NCBI RefSeq assembly: GCF_000935125.1
Contig: NZ_JRKI01000033.1
Span: forward strand, 1-56,257
Source: Streptomyces natalensis ATCC 27448
GTDB taxonomy: Bacteria; Actinomycetota; Actinomycetes; Streptomycetales; Streptomycetaceae
DNA length: 56,257 bases
Reading direction: 5' to 3'
In this document: piece after piece, positions 7,513-15,887 of the stretch
Layout of the letters: every line of letters starts with the position of its first letter
Numbering within the stretch: position 1 is the first letter of the stretch
Program-made: the position numbers and the translations under genes
Notes under the pieces: model-generated
What the model saw: the letters and a program-made list of their open reading frames with translations, nothing else
What the model was told of the DNA's origin: nothing
Databases searched by the model: none

Positions 7513-9962
7513 GCGTCACGCTCCAGCCGCAGGTCCGGCTCCGGCGGGCGGACGCCGGGCATGCCCAGGGAGACAGCGCGGGTCTTGCGCAGGGTCCGCG
7601 TGGCCTCCGTGATCTGTTCGCGTTCGTCGTCGGTGAGCCCGTCGAGGTCGGTCTCGATGCGGCGGATCAGAGTGCGGATGCGCTTGATTTCCTCCTCGGA
7701 GGGAGTCGCCTCGGTGCGGGCCCAGGCGTCCAAGTCCGTTGCTGCGGTGAGGCGTTCGCGATCCCGGAGCAGGGTGTCGAGGTAGGTCCGCAGTTGCGGC
7801 AAGTACGACGGGTCGGTGCGGAAGTGGTCGCAGCCGACGCAGCGGAACCGGAACGGGCAGCCGTGGCCGCCGGCTTTGACGTTGCTCGGCTCGACGCAGA
7901 TCCCGTAGGGGACGGACACCTGGCCGATCCGCAGGCGGGCGTGCTCGTGCTCCAGGAGCTGGCGGGCCTGGGTCCAGATCTTGTTGCCGTGCCGGTCGAA
8001 TTGGTGCGAGACGAGTTTGTCGACCGCGGATCGAGTCCGCTTCTCGGTCACCCGATAGTAGGTTTGTGTAGTTTGCAACGATCTGTGACCCATGAGCTCG
8101 CGGAGCACATCGGGCAGGGTTCCGGCGTCGGCGTGCCGTTGGGCGTAGGAGTGCCGGTAGGAGTAGGGCACGACTTCTAACTTGGGGAACTCGGTGCCGT
8201 CAGCCAGCAGCAACGGGGGCATGGCGTTGACCCAACGCCGGTGGACGTTGCCGATGTGCTGCATCCGGAACGGCTGGGTGCCCTCGGAGTTCTGCCGGGG
8301 CCGCGGGAAGAGGACCAGCTTGGACAGCTCAGTGTCCGGGAAGCGGGCGCGGATGGCCTTCTTCTGCCGGACGATGATCTCCGCGGTGGAGTCCGGGATC
8401 GGCAGGCGGCAGCCGACACGGTTGTTCTTGAAGTCGGTGTAGACGAGCACGGATTTGCCGTGCTCGTCGGTCTCCAGACAGTCCCAGGGCAGGCACCCGA
8501 TCTCGTCGGGGCGCCGGCCGGTGTCGACGAGGACCTCGATGGCGGCGCGCGCGTCGTCGCTGCCGTCGCGGATCTGGTCGAGGGTGGGCAGCCGCTCGCA
8601 GAGCTGGCTGAGGATCTCCTTCGGCAGGGCTCTGCCCGGTCCTTCCTCAGTCATGACCGGGGGCATGTCGTGCCTTCGCAGCGCGAAGTCGTCGGGCAGA
8701 GCGGCGAGGATCTCGCCGGGCCGGGTCAGGCCCAGGTCGCGGATTTCGCGCAGGAACCGGCCGGTGAAGCGGCAGATCGTCGTGCGGTGGAAGGCGCTGA
8801 TCTCGCCGGTGTGTGCCAGATGAGCCACGTACTGCGTGAACGCCTCGATGTCGCTGCGGCCGAGCGCGGCCATGTCCGCTCCGCCGTCCTGACGGGAGCG
8901 GACCAGGCTCTGCGAGAGGTAACGAAGGCAGAGGATCATGTTGGAGAGGCCGTTGGGGATGTTCTTGCCGTAGCGGCGGGGGATCTCGTCCAGCACCCAC
9001 GTCTTGCAGGCCCGCCGCATCCACTCCTGGTGCAACGGCGTGAAGTCCATCTTCCGCCACTGGCCCAGTCCGAAGGCGCCCATGTTCCAGACGTCCTTGA
9101 TCTGCTCCAGCTCCGGCGTGGAGACGGCGGCCGCGAGTGTGCGGCGCATGCGGTTGGCCATACCCGCGAGATGGGTGTTGCGGGGGACCACGACGTCGTC
9201 GAACTGCTCGACGCGTTGCTCGCGCAGATGCCGGACGACGCCTCGCAGCAGGACGGGCGGGGTCTTGACCTCGGCGTCCGTGCGGGCCTGAAGGGCGTAG
9301 AGGATCTCGGCGGTCACCACGGCCGGCAGGCCCCGCAGGCTCAGCGCGGTGGACTCCGCCGTGCCGGGCTCGGTGCGGCACCACGTCTCGAAATCAGCGT
9401 CGGGGATCTGTGCCTCCTGCCACCTCACCCAGTGGGGAGGGCAGAACGGGTTCGAGCTGTTCGCCTGGTGCCGGTGGCAGGCGTCCACCGAGCACAGGCC
9501 GAAGCCCGGCAGCGGGCGAACGCGCGGGTCGGCGAAGAACTCTTCCAGCGGTGGCCGCCCCAGCTTCGTGAACAACTCGCGGTGGCGCATGCACATCTGC
9601 GTGCGGGACGACGTCCAGGGGCGTCGGCACTTGGGGACAGCGCACCCGCCCGAGATGTTGCTGATCTGTTTTGGCTCGGTGGCCAGGAAGTCTTCCGGCG
9701 TTTTGCCGCTTCGCTTCCAGACGCTGCGGCAGGCCGAGCACAACCCCAGTTCCGTCTTCCGGGCTGCTGCCCAGCAGCCGGAACGGGCGCAGATATGCAT
9801 GCCGAGGAAAGGGTGGTCCGGTGAGGGCCGAAGGATCCGGGACTTCTCGTCCCAGTTCAGAACATCCAGCGTCTCCGGTCGGATCAGAGCCCGCAGCCGT
9901 TTCGCGCAGGCAGGCAGCAGATCCGATGCCGGAGCGGGCACCAGTTGCAGGGCCGTGGTCAT
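7509..9962 (-). CDS. TnpB-like tyrosine recombinase, 817 aa
   Basis: A C-terminal tyrosine-recombinase domain is visible: R483 in DTGRRPDEIGCL, R603 in the YSYRHSYAQ box (where the usual first His is Tyr), H626 in LMGHRSLQTTQ, and the nucleophile Y635 or Y636. Beyond it lies a cysteine cluster (CVEPSN...GHGCPFRFRCVGCDHF) and a basic coiled segment, as in TnpB of Tn554. The N-terminal half is also rich in Cys/His pairs and may bind DNA with zinc. The start ATG 9962 overlaps the stop of the upstream recombinase gene. Confidence 0.85.
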   Translation of the reverse strand: MTTALQLVPAPASDLLPACAKRLRALIRPETLDVLNWDEKSRILRPSPDHPFLGMHICARSGCWAAARKTELGLCSACRSVWKRSGKTPEDFLATEPKQISNISGGCAVPKCRRPWTSSRTQMCMRHRELFTKLGRPPLEEFFADPRVRPLPGFGLCSVDACHRHQANSSNPFCPPHWVRWQEAQIPDADFETWCRTEPGTAESTALSLRGLPAVVTAEILYALQARTDAEVKTPPVLLRGVVRHLREQRVEQFDDVVVPRNTHLAGMANRMRRTLAAAVSTPELEQIKDVWNMGAFGLGQWRKMDFTPLHQEWMRRACKTWVLDEIPRRYGKNIPNGLSNMILCLRYLSQSLVRSRQDGGADMAALGRSDIEAFTQYVAHLAHTGEISAFHRTTICRFTGRFLREIRDLGLTRPGEILAALPDDFALRRHDMPPVMTEEGPGRALPKEILSQLCERLPTLDQIRDGSDDARAAIEVLVDTGRRPDEIGCLPWDCLETDEHGKSVLVYTDFKNNRVGCRLPIPDSTAEIIVRQKKAIRARFPDTELSKLVLFPRPRQNSEGTQPFRMQHIGNVHRRWVNAMPPLLLADGTEFPKLEVVPYSYRHSYAQRHADAGTLPDVLRELMGHRSLQTTQTYYRVTEKRTRSAVDKLVSHQFDRHGNKIWTQARQLLEHEHARLRIGQVSVPYGICVEPSNVKAGGHGCPFRFRCVGCDHFRTDPSYLPQLRTYLDTLLRDRERLTAATDLDAWARTEATPSEEEIKRIRTLIRRIETDLDGLTDDEREQITEATRTLRKTRAVSLGMPGVRPPEPDLRLERDA

Positions 9963-11134
9963 CCGTTCCTCCTGGGAGCGAGAGCACCGACCCGTTCGAC
10001 AGCGGACCGCAGGCGCTGCGGGTCGGGGTGCAGGTAGACCTCGGAGCTGGAGGCGTTCGCGTGGCCGAGCAGATCGGCGATCTCGTCCAGGACGGCGCCG
10101 GCGTCGGCGGCGTTGCTGGCAAATCCGTGCCGCAGGGCATGGGGGTGGACGCCATCGGCCAGTCCGGCCCTGCGCGAGAGCCGGCTGAACAGGTCGTTCA
10201 GGGCGCCGGGCGGCATGGGTGCCCCCAGCGGCGCTCGGAACAGATTCACCAGGACGAAGTCGCTCTTGCGGGCTTCGCGGCAGGCGTCTCGTTCGACGAC
10301 GTACTGGTCGTAAGCCTGCACCAGCAGGAAGTCGACCGGGACGGCGCGCGAGCGCTTCGACTTCGCCCAGGCGCCGTTGTCGTTGTCCCGGCGCACGACG
10401 TGCAGGTGGGAGCCGGGAATCCGGCAGCCCAGCACGCTGGCGTCCAGGACGAAGTGGATGTCCTCACGCCGAAGGCCCACGGCCTCGCTCCGACGCAACC
10501 CGGCCCTGGCCAGCAGAAGAACGATGAACCGGTCCCGGGCCGAGCGGCAGACCCGCAGCAGGGCAAGGACATCCTCGTCGCTTGCGCGGCCGACCGGTTC
10601 GTCCGGCTCGGCGGCCCGGTGCCGGGCCTTGGCGTAGTAGCGCAGTCCGCTCCCCTCGCCGCGGGCCTGCATCGGCAGGTCACGGTCGTCGGCGACCTCG
10701 TAGAGCTGGGACAGCACGAACGCGGGCACCGTTCCCAGCGTCGTGGCGTGCGCGAGAAACTCGCGGACGCCGGCCAGCACGGTGTTGATCCGGCGCGGCC
10801 CGCGGACCGGTTCGCTCCCGGGCCCGGCCACCACCGGAGTGCCATCGCCGGGCGAGTACCGGAGCCAGAACATGAAGCTGCCCAGGCGGCCCGCCGCCGT
10901 CGTCCAGTCCCGCCCGGTGCACCCGCACCACGTCAGGTAGAGCGCGACCGCCCCGGCGTATGTACGCGTGGTCGACTCGGCCTGATCACGACCAAAGCGC
11001 ACATGCCGCAAGAACTCGTCCGCCGCCGGTACGGGCGCCAGCCGGTCTTCGTCAAGCACGGTCCAGTACCGCTGCCCCGACGGCATGCGTACAGGGAAAG
11101 GGCGGAGTCTTCCGGAGACCGTCTGATGAGTCAC
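9959..11134 (-). CDS. TnpA-like tyrosine recombinase, 391 aa
   Basis: All catalytic positions of a tyrosine recombinase are present: R214 (RAGLRRSEAVGL), a Lys in AKSKRSRAVPV (about 258-260), H332 and R335 (HPHALRHGF), H358 (LLGHAN) and Y367 (SEVYLHP). An N-terminal SAM-like core-binding domain covers residues ~35-135. It is the first gene of the trio, starting at ATG 11134 with no close upstream gene on this strand. Confidence 0.88.
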   Translation of the reverse strand: MTHQTVSGRLRPFPVRMPSGQRYWTVLDEDRLAPVPAADEFLRHVRFGRDQAESTTRTYAGAVALYLTWCGCTGRDWTTAAGRLGSFMFWLRYSPGDGTPVVAGPGSEPVRGPRRINTVLAGVREFLAHATTLGTVPAFVLSQLYEVADDRDLPMQARGEGSGLRYYAKARHRAAEPDEPVGRASDEDVLALLRVCRSARDRFIVLLLARAGLRRSEAVGLRREDIHFVLDASVLGCRIPGSHLHVVRRDNDNGAWAKSKRSRAVPVDFLLVQAYDQYVVERDACREARKSDFVLVNLFRAPLGAPMPPGALNDLFSRLSRRAGLADGVHPHALRHGFASNAADAGAVLDEIADLLGHANASSSEVYLHPDPQRLRSAVERVGALAPRRNG

Positions 11135-11251
11135 GAGCCTTCAACGACAACTCCGACGTGCACGACACGGCGACGCGAACCGTCGTACACAGCAACCCTC
11201 TTGCGGGTGACGCGACAGTGCACGACGCACCTACAAACCAGAGAGAACGTC

Positions 11252-11770
11252 GTGACGTACACCGTCGGACAGATGGCGGCCACTGTCGTAGTCACCCGGA
11301 CCCTGGGCTACCGCCTCCCGGTCAAGGCGCTGCTGGTCGGCGCCGCTATCAACGCCACGACCCACGCCCTGATCGACCGGCGCAAACCGCTGCTGTGGCT
11401 GGCGAAGCGGCTGGGCAAGGGCGGCTACGTCGATCACTGCACCGTGACCCGCGTCGCCGAGGACGGAACGGTCTACACCGAACAGTCCGGCCCGGGGACA
11501 GCGGTATTCGAGCTGGACCGTCTCTGCACTAAGCCCTGGGCCGACCGCCGGCTGGGGGTGCCCCTGACCCGGCATCACGGCAACGCTGCAGGCCAGCTCG
11601 GCCACTGTGGCGCGCAGGGGCGCCAAGCTACCGCCTTCCCTCGCTGCCGCTTAGTCAGTTGCTATGGGAGGCCGGTGGCTGATCACAGTGGTGGGTTGCT
11701 CCTGGTGCTGGTTGGTGTGCCGCTGTTGTCCGCGGCTGGACGGTGGCGCACCTTCCACGGTTGTGGTTGA
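11252..11770 (+). pseudogene. truncated membrane protein remnant beside the recombinase trio
   Basis: The frame from GTG 11252 begins in mid-domain (VTYTVGQMAATVVVTRTLGY), continues with a segment typical of an actinobacterial membrane protein family often found on mobile elements (INATTHALIDRRKPLLWLAKRLGKGGY), then after FELD changes to an arginine/cysteine-rich tail that looks out of frame. Relatives I recall from this family have roughly 100 further N-terminal residues. Loss at the 5' side fits insertion of the neighbouring recombinase module; the 3' side seems frameshifted. The family comparison is from memory. Confidence 0.45.
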
Positions 11771-11827
11771 TCATCCGAGCCAAGTTGGTACCCCATCACC
11801 TGATACCAGCGGCTATGACGGCTGACG

Positions 11828-12052
11828 TCACGCATCAGGCGACAGCAGCACCTGGTACGAGCGGCTGCGGTGCGGGGCGTGCGTGACGATCCCACGCCGC
11901 TCCATCGTCTTGAGGTGGTAGGCGACCGTCGAAGCGCTCAGTCCGACCGCCGCCGCGATCTCCCGTATCGACGGCGGATACCCGACGTCGTCGGCCAGCC
12001 ACCGGATGGCCCCCGCGATCTTGCCCTGGGTGTCGGTCATGAAGGCGGTCAT
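11828..12052 (-). CDS. LexA-like winged-helix DNA-binding protein, 74 aa
   Basis: The whole protein corresponds to the LexA N-terminal DNA-binding domain: YPPSIREIAAAVGLSASTVAYHLKTMERRGIV is a winged-helix HTH. There is no C-terminal autoprotease, so it cannot self-cleave like LexA. It overlaps the upstream 80-aa gene by four bases (ATGA). It is probably a small plasmid regulator. Confidence 0.8.
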   Translation of the reverse strand: MTAFMTDTQGKIAGAIRWLADDVGYPPSIREIAAAVGLSASTVAYHLKTMERRGIVTHAPHRSRSYQVLLSPDA

Positions 12053-12291
12053 CGTCTGACCTCAGGCTCCGGCTCCCACGCCTGCTGCTTCAGCGCCATC
12101 CGGGCGGCCGGCGCCCGGCCGGGGATGCTCGCCCAGTACGGATCGGTGGCGATCCGTACGGACAGTCGCTGCAGCGTGCGCCGCAGGACCGTGGTCTGGG
12201 AAGGGTTCTCCTCCTCAGCCAGCTGCCGGTATGCGGTGTACCAGTCGCGCTGAGCCTGCAGGAGGTCGGCGGGGAAGTCGTAGGGCGTCAC
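12049..12291 (-). CDS. hypothetical protein, 80 aa
   Basis: A short helical, soluble protein (DLLQAQRDWYTAYRQLAEEE...) with no recognised domain. It is translationally coupled to the LexA-like gene. This pairing of a short helical protein with a small HTH protein suggests a two-gene regulatory operon. The ATG at 12291 lies in an otherwise gene-free 80-bp gap after Ku. Confidence 0.65.
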   Translation of the reverse strand: MTPYDFPADLLQAQRDWYTAYRQLAEEENPSQTTVLRRTLQRLSVRIATDPYWASIPGRAPAARMALKQQAWEPEPEVRR

Positions 12292-12371
12292 CCCGGAATT
12301 GCATCACATGTTCGAATTGCGATGCAGCACACGTACGGGTGAACGTCGCTCTGTGGCCCCGGGCCCCGTGG

Positions 12372-13154
12372 TCACCGGTCGGCTCGCGCTGCCCGGACGG
12401 ACGCCTCCAGCATGGTGAGCAGGTCTCCGGCCGGCTCCGGCTGAGGCGGTGCCTCGATCTGCCCACCGGTGATCTTGGCGTCGACCAGCTGCTCCAGCGC
12501 CTCGCGGTACCGGTCGCGAAGTTCCGCTGCCTCGACCCCGGCCAGCTCCCGCATCAGCAGTTCTGCCAGCTCCAGCTCCCGCTCCGTCACGGGAGTCGAG
12601 GGGGCCAGGTCCCCGGGATCACGCACTTCATCGGGCCACAGCAATGACTGCAGCAGCAGCGTTCCCTGGTGAGGGTGGACGGCTGCCAGGCGCTCGCGCG
12701 TCCGGATCGCCACCCGACAGATCGCCGCCGCTCCCGAGCGGGCGAGTGCAGCCGCCAGCAAGGTGTAGGGCCGCTCCGCCGCGTTTCCGGCTGGGCCCAC
12801 GTAGTACGACTTGCCGCTGTAGCTGATCGGGTCCACGTCAGCCAGAGGCACAAACCCCAGCACCTGCGCGGTGTGGCGGGTGGGCAGTGGCAGGTGGTCC
12901 AGGTCCTCGTCGGTCAGCGGGACCAGCCGGCCGTCCGGCAGCTCGTATCCGCGCCCGACGTCCTCCAGGCCGAGCTCCTGCCCGTCCCGCTCACAGACCC
13001 GCCGGTGGCGCACCCGCCCGCCGTCTCCCTTGTGCATCTCCCGAAGACGCACGGCGTGCTCCTCCGTCGCGCTGTAGAGCCGGACGGGCAAGACGACAAG
13101 TCCGAACGTCAGCGCCCCGGTCCACACCGCCCGCGGGGGTGAGCTGCTGCTCAT
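12372..13154 (-). CDS. ku: Ku DNA-end-binding protein, 260 aa
   Basis: The N-terminus (AVWTGALTFGLVVLPVRLYSATEE) and the core (VGRGYELPDGRLVPLTDEDL, ISYSGKSYYVGP) are characteristic of bacterial Ku, which binds double-strand ends and recruits ligase D in non-homologous end joining. Length and the lack of a long basic C-terminal tail fit the minimal Ku core. ATG 13154 is preceded by GGAGGGTGGAGGT. No ligase D gene is on this replicon, so it would need the host's. It is divergent from the HTH regulator at 13397, and the shared promoter region carries paired TGTCAG/CTGACA palindromes. Confidence 0.92.
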   Translation of the reverse strand: MSSSSPPRAVWTGALTFGLVVLPVRLYSATEEHAVRLREMHKGDGGRVRHRRVCERDGQELGLEDVGRGYELPDGRLVPLTDEDLDHLPLPTRHTAQVLGFVPLADVDPISYSGKSYYVGPAGNAAERPYTLLAAALARSGAAAICRVAIRTRERLAAVHPHQGTLLLQSLLWPDEVRDPGDLAPSTPVTERELELAELLMRELAGVEAAELRDRYREALEQLVDAKITGGQIEAPPQPEPAGDLLTMLEASVRAARADR

Positions 13155-13345
13155 ACCTCCACCCTCCGGCCGATGCCGCGCAGCCGCACTGCGGGGTCGA
13201 GATGTCCGCCCAGGGCGAAGTCCGCCAGGCGAAGCCCAAGGCCCGACGCACAACGCGATCACCTGCTGCCGCGGACGTAGCGACCGCCCCGGCCCACCTG
13301 ATCGGCGACAACCACACGGCGAACGGGACCAAGACGGCATTTGTT

Positions 13346-13394
13346 ATGTCAGATGTAAACTGACATGAAGTTGGTTGTCAGGCATAGACTGACG
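13346..13394. promoter_or_regulatory. tandem operator palindromes between ku and the 13397 regulator
   Basis: ATGTCAG-N7-CTGACAT (13346-13366) and TGTCAG-N7-CTGACG (13376-13394) are two inverted repeats with centres 29 bp apart, ending two bases before the regulator's ATG. A similar pair of GTCA/TGAC palindromes lies in the same position before the paralogous gene at 45553. They probably form an autoregulatory operator that could also control ku. Confidence 0.65.
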
Positions 13395-13396
13395 TC

Positions 13397-14101
13397 ATGG
13401 AACGTTTCGACGATGACCACCTCAACTACAGCCGGCAGGCCCTCGCCCGCCTCGTACTCAGCGACGCCTCGCATGCCCTCGCCGAGCAGGCCACCGCCAA
13501 CATCGGAACCCGCCACGACACCGGGGCACACCGCGGCGAGTTCATCGAGCAGGCCATGCACCTGGTCGAACAGGCCCAGGAGGTACTGCAGGCCGCCGTG
13601 CTCTACGAACGCGAGAAGGGCCTGAGCTGGGACGCCATCGGCGAAGCCCTCGGCGGCATCACCCGCCAGTCCGCCCACGCCAAGTACGCCGAAGCCGAGG
13701 CCCAATGGCGCCGCGGCGTGGTCAACCCGATCACCCGGCCGACCACGCCCAAGGGACTCGCGTCGCTCAACGCGCCCGAGGCCGCCTACCAGCCCACAGC
13801 CACCGCCCGGCGCCTCGACAAGTGGCTGCGCGAACACGGCCGGCCCGCCGAGCAGCAGGACGAGCACCCCGTCAGCGGGCACCTGCCCACGCTCACCACC
13901 TCCGCCGCGATCAGCCAGCTGCTCGACGCGATCCGGCACGCCACCCAGCACCGGACCCAGGGCGAGGACCTCGCCAGGCTCTTCGACCGCAAGGCCGAAC
14001 TGATGGATCGCATCGCCACCGAGGAAGGCCGTGAGGACGCACGGGAGATGGCCGCCGGCGCCCGCGCTCGGGCCGCCGAAATCCGCAGCCAACAGACCTG
14101 A
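13397..14101 (+). CDS. HTH-containing regulator-like protein, 234 aa (paralogue of the 45553 gene)
   Basis: Residues ~70-95 (YEREKGLSWDAIGEALGGITRQSAHAKYAEAE) form a helix-turn-helix-like unit shared with the products of 45553-46368 (ERERGASWTALGNAADISRQSAHERW) and 16292-16900 (YPQLGAAWGISRQAARKRW). The rest is helical, charged and low in hydrophobicity. The ATG has no ribosome-binding site and abuts an operator palindrome, suggesting a leaderless, autoregulated transcript. Confidence 0.75.
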   Translation: MERFDDDHLNYSRQALARLVLSDASHALAEQATANIGTRHDTGAHRGEFIEQAMHLVEQAQEVLQAAVLYEREKGLSWDAIGEALGGITRQSAHAKYAEAEAQWRRGVVNPITRPTTPKGLASLNAPEAAYQPTATARRLDKWLREHGRPAEQQDEHPVSGHLPTLTTSAAISQLLDAIRHATQHRTQGEDLARLFDRKAELMDRIATEEGREDAREMAAGARARAAEIRSQQT

Positions 14102-14112
14102 CCGACCGCGGA

Positions 14113-14143
14113 GCTGTGCACTGATGCCGTGTCAGTGCACAGC
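14113..14143. repeat. 12-bp inverted repeat between regulator and NERD gene
   Basis: GCTGTGCACTGA and its exact complement TCAGTGCACAGC flank a 7-base spacer. It lies 12 bp after the regulator stop and 50 bp before the NERD gene start. It could be a terminator for the first gene or an operator for the second; each arm contains the TCAG/CTGA half-site seen in the operators nearby. Confidence 0.6.
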
Positions 14144-14193
14144 GCTACCGTCCCAGTACAGGCAGCAACAGCCCAACACAGAGGGGGACGTTC

Positions 14194-14937
14194 ATGACCA
14201 CCGCACCAGGACGCCGAGGCGGAGCAGGCGCCAGCGCCCGGAAAGTCGCCGAGGCTGCCCGTGTCGCCGAGCGGCTCGAGCAGCACCGCCGCGCCAAGGT
14301 CGCGCTGCCCGCCACCGCGGTGTGCGCCGCCGTCTTCGGCTACGCCGCCGCCACGGCGACCGTGTGGCAGGTCGGCCTGGCCGTCGCCCTGGGCATCGTG
14401 GCGTACGGCGTCCGGCAGACCTACCGCCGCGCGGGCAATTCCTGGGCCAAGGGCGCGGCCGGCGAAGTGGCCACCGCCCGATTACTGGCTCCGCTCGCCC
14501 GCCGCGGCTATGCCGTGCTGCACGACCGGGCCATCCCCGGCAGCCGGGCCAACCTCGACCACCTGGTCGCGGGCCCCGCTGGGGTGGCGTATGTGGACAC
14601 GAAGGCGTGGCTCTCGAAGCGGTCGAAGGTGAGGGTCGAGGGCGGCACGCTGCGGTACGGCCGCTATGACCAGACCCGCGCGCTGGAGACCGTCATCTGG
14701 GAGGCGCAACAGGCTGCCCGGGTACTGGGCTGCGAAGTGCGGCCGTTCATCGCCGTCCACGGTGCCAAGGTCCCAGGTCCCCGCGGCCGGGTCGAGGTGA
14801 AGGGCGTGACCATCGTGTCGGCGAAGAAGCTGCCGCGTCTGCTGCAGAGCCTGATGCCGCAGCCCGGCTGGACCGCGGACCGCATCACCGCCGTCGAGCA
14901 GCTCGCCGAGCGGCGCCTGCCACCGCACGGTGGCTGA
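14194..14937 (+). CDS. NERD domain nuclease-related membrane protein, 247 aa
   Basis: Two adjacent hydrophobic segments (about residues 37-70, VALPATAVCAAVFGYAA and VGLAVALGIVAYGV) are followed by a NERD domain: GAAGEVATARLLAPLARRGYAVLHD, then NLDHLVAGPAGVAYVDTKAW. The E, D and D-x-K positions match the PD-(D/E)xK-like core of NERD proteins. These are linked to DNA processing, but the substrate is unknown. ATG 14194 has a GAGGGGG site. A strong convergent terminator follows. Confidence 0.82.
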   Translation: MTTAPGRRGGAGASARKVAEAARVAERLEQHRRAKVALPATAVCAAVFGYAAATATVWQVGLAVALGIVAYGVRQTYRRAGNSWAKGAAGEVATARLLAPLARRGYAVLHDRAIPGSRANLDHLVAGPAGVAYVDTKAWLSKRSKVRVEGGTLRYGRYDQTRALETVIWEAQQAARVLGCEVRPFIAVHGAKVPGPRGRVEVKGVTIVSAKKLPRLLQSLMPQPGWTADRITAVEQLAERRLPPHGG

Positions 14938-14955
14938 CCGTACGGCCGCCACGAC

Positions 14956-14982
14956 GAAGGGCCCGGCGTCGCCGGGCCCTTC
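14956..14982. terminator. bidirectional hairpin terminator
   Basis: A perfect 12-bp stem (GAAGGGCCCGGC with its complement) and a 3-base loop lie between the convergent stops at 14937 and 14995. Confidence 0.75.
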
Positions 14983-14994
14983 CTGTTGCCCGGT

Positions 14995-15759
14995 TCAGCC
15001 GTCGCGGCCCAGGTCGAGCAGCTGCCGCAGGTTCTCCCCCGCCGCCCACCGCTGCAGCTGGGCGCGGTCGACCAGGTGCACGTTGTTCCTCGCCGCCCAC
15101 ACCACCCGCCCCCGCGCGAACGCGCCGGAGGACACGATCAGCAGCAACGGCGAGGGCCCCTCCGGCTCCTCCGGCCCGTCGTCGTCTGGGGCCGCGCTCA
15201 CCGGCCGCAGTGCAGCCGCCGGCCGCGGGCCATCCTGCCCCGCCGACTCGATGCCGCGCTCGAAGGCACAGCCCATGCGCCGGCCGTCGGGCCCGTTGCC
15301 CACCAGGTGCACGGTGCCGCGGTCGTTGACCAGTACCCCCTTAGCCGTCCAGCCGTCCCGGACCAGAAGGCGGCCGACGATCCGGCGGAACGCGCGGTCG
15401 TCCGCCGCGTCGATCTCGGCGAGCGTGAACCGGCGCCGGTTGCGGGCCGCGGCTGCTCGCCGGCGGCGAACCACCGTGCGGAAGGCGTAGAGGAAGGCCC
15501 CGGCGGCAAGCACTCCGGCCCACCAGCCCAGGCGCGACCAGGCCCAGCCGACGGCGAAGAGCGGTAAGGCGAGAGCGAGCAGCAGCGCGGCGAATGCAGG
15601 GGTGATCTCCCACCAGCGCGGTCCATACTCCCCGCGCAGGATCACCTGCAGTTCCTCGCGCTGCCGCCACGCGCGTCGCGTCCCCTCTGGAGACCGGCGC
15701 AGCGCCCACACAACGCTCACCCCCACCACCACCCCGTCGCCGTCCCTCTGACGCCCCAT
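14995..15759 (-). CDS. membrane-anchored Mrr-like (degenerate) protein, 254 aa
   Basis: Two hydrophobic segments (ITPAFAALLLALALPLFAVGW and LGWWAGVLAAGAFLYAF) precede a C-terminal region shaped like an Mrr-type restriction domain: IDAADDRAFRRIVGRLLVRDGWTAKGV... then LLLIVSSGAFARGRVVWAARNNVHLVDRAQLQRW. The expected Q-x-K catalytic strand reads GCAFERG, so nuclease activity is doubtful. The ATG at 15759 is chosen although the frame is open to 15876, because the upstream part crosses the repeat and palindrome at 15843-15887. Confidence 0.6.
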   Translation of the reverse strand: MGRQRDGDGVVVGVSVVWALRRSPEGTRRAWRQREELQVILRGEYGPRWWEITPAFAALLLALALPLFAVGWAWSRLGWWAGVLAAGAFLYAFRTVVRRRRAAAARNRRRFTLAEIDAADDRAFRRIVGRLLVRDGWTAKGVLVNDRGTVHLVGNGPDGRRMGCAFERGIESAGQDGPRPAAALRPVSAAPDDDGPEEPEGPSPLLLIVSSGAFARGRVVWAARNNVHLVDRAQLQRWAAGENLRQLLDLGRDG

Positions 15760-15842
15760 GTCATATCTGCCCGCCGAGGCATCCGTACAGCGGCGCCGCC
15801 GCGGACCAGACACCACGGCGGCTAGAACCCACCCACGGGAGC

Positions 15843-15859
15843 TAATAACAAGCCCTGTG
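15843..15859 (-). repeat. dispersed repeat, copy B (CACAGGGCTTGTTATTA)
   Basis: An exact reverse-strand copy of the 17-mer at 5745-5761; one further flanking base on the CACAGG side also matches. It sits 84 bp upstream of the Mrr-like gene and nine bases from the parS-like palindrome at 15868. Confidence 0.65.
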
Positions 15860-15867
15860 GGCGGCTG

Positions 15868-15887
15868 GTCACCCAAATTTGGGTGAC
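15868..15887. promoter_or_regulatory. parS-like palindrome, copy 1
   Basis: A 20-bp perfect palindrome with core TCACCCAAATTTGGGTGA, the same core as the two copies in and just after the parB-like gene (26526-26549, 26850-26879). It is 10.6 kb from the par genes, next to repeat copy B. Apart from these sites and the operator at 16239-16288, the gap 15760-16291 shows no gene. Confidence 0.7.

Larger units (their letters stand above)
6988..11134 (-). mobile_element. Tn554-type recombinase trio (two tyrosine recombinases plus HTH/coiled-coil protein)
   Basis: Three genes overlap by four bases each: a 391-aa tyrosine recombinase (9959-11134), an 817-aa tyrosine recombinase with a C-terminal cysteine cluster (7509-9962) and a 174-aa HTH/coiled-coil protein (6988-7512). 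Order and types match TnpA-TnpB-TnpC of the Tn554 family, which lacks terminal inverted repeats and inserts site-specifically. I could not place the ends. The methyltransferase gene may be cargo, and the truncated gene at 11252 may mark the right-hand boundary. Confidence 0.75.

Noticed and set aside
8241..9824. 527-codon plus-strand frame opposite the large tyrosine recombinase
   Set aside because: Antisense shadow with Asp/Gly/Val-rich composition; the minus strand has the full recombinase motif set.
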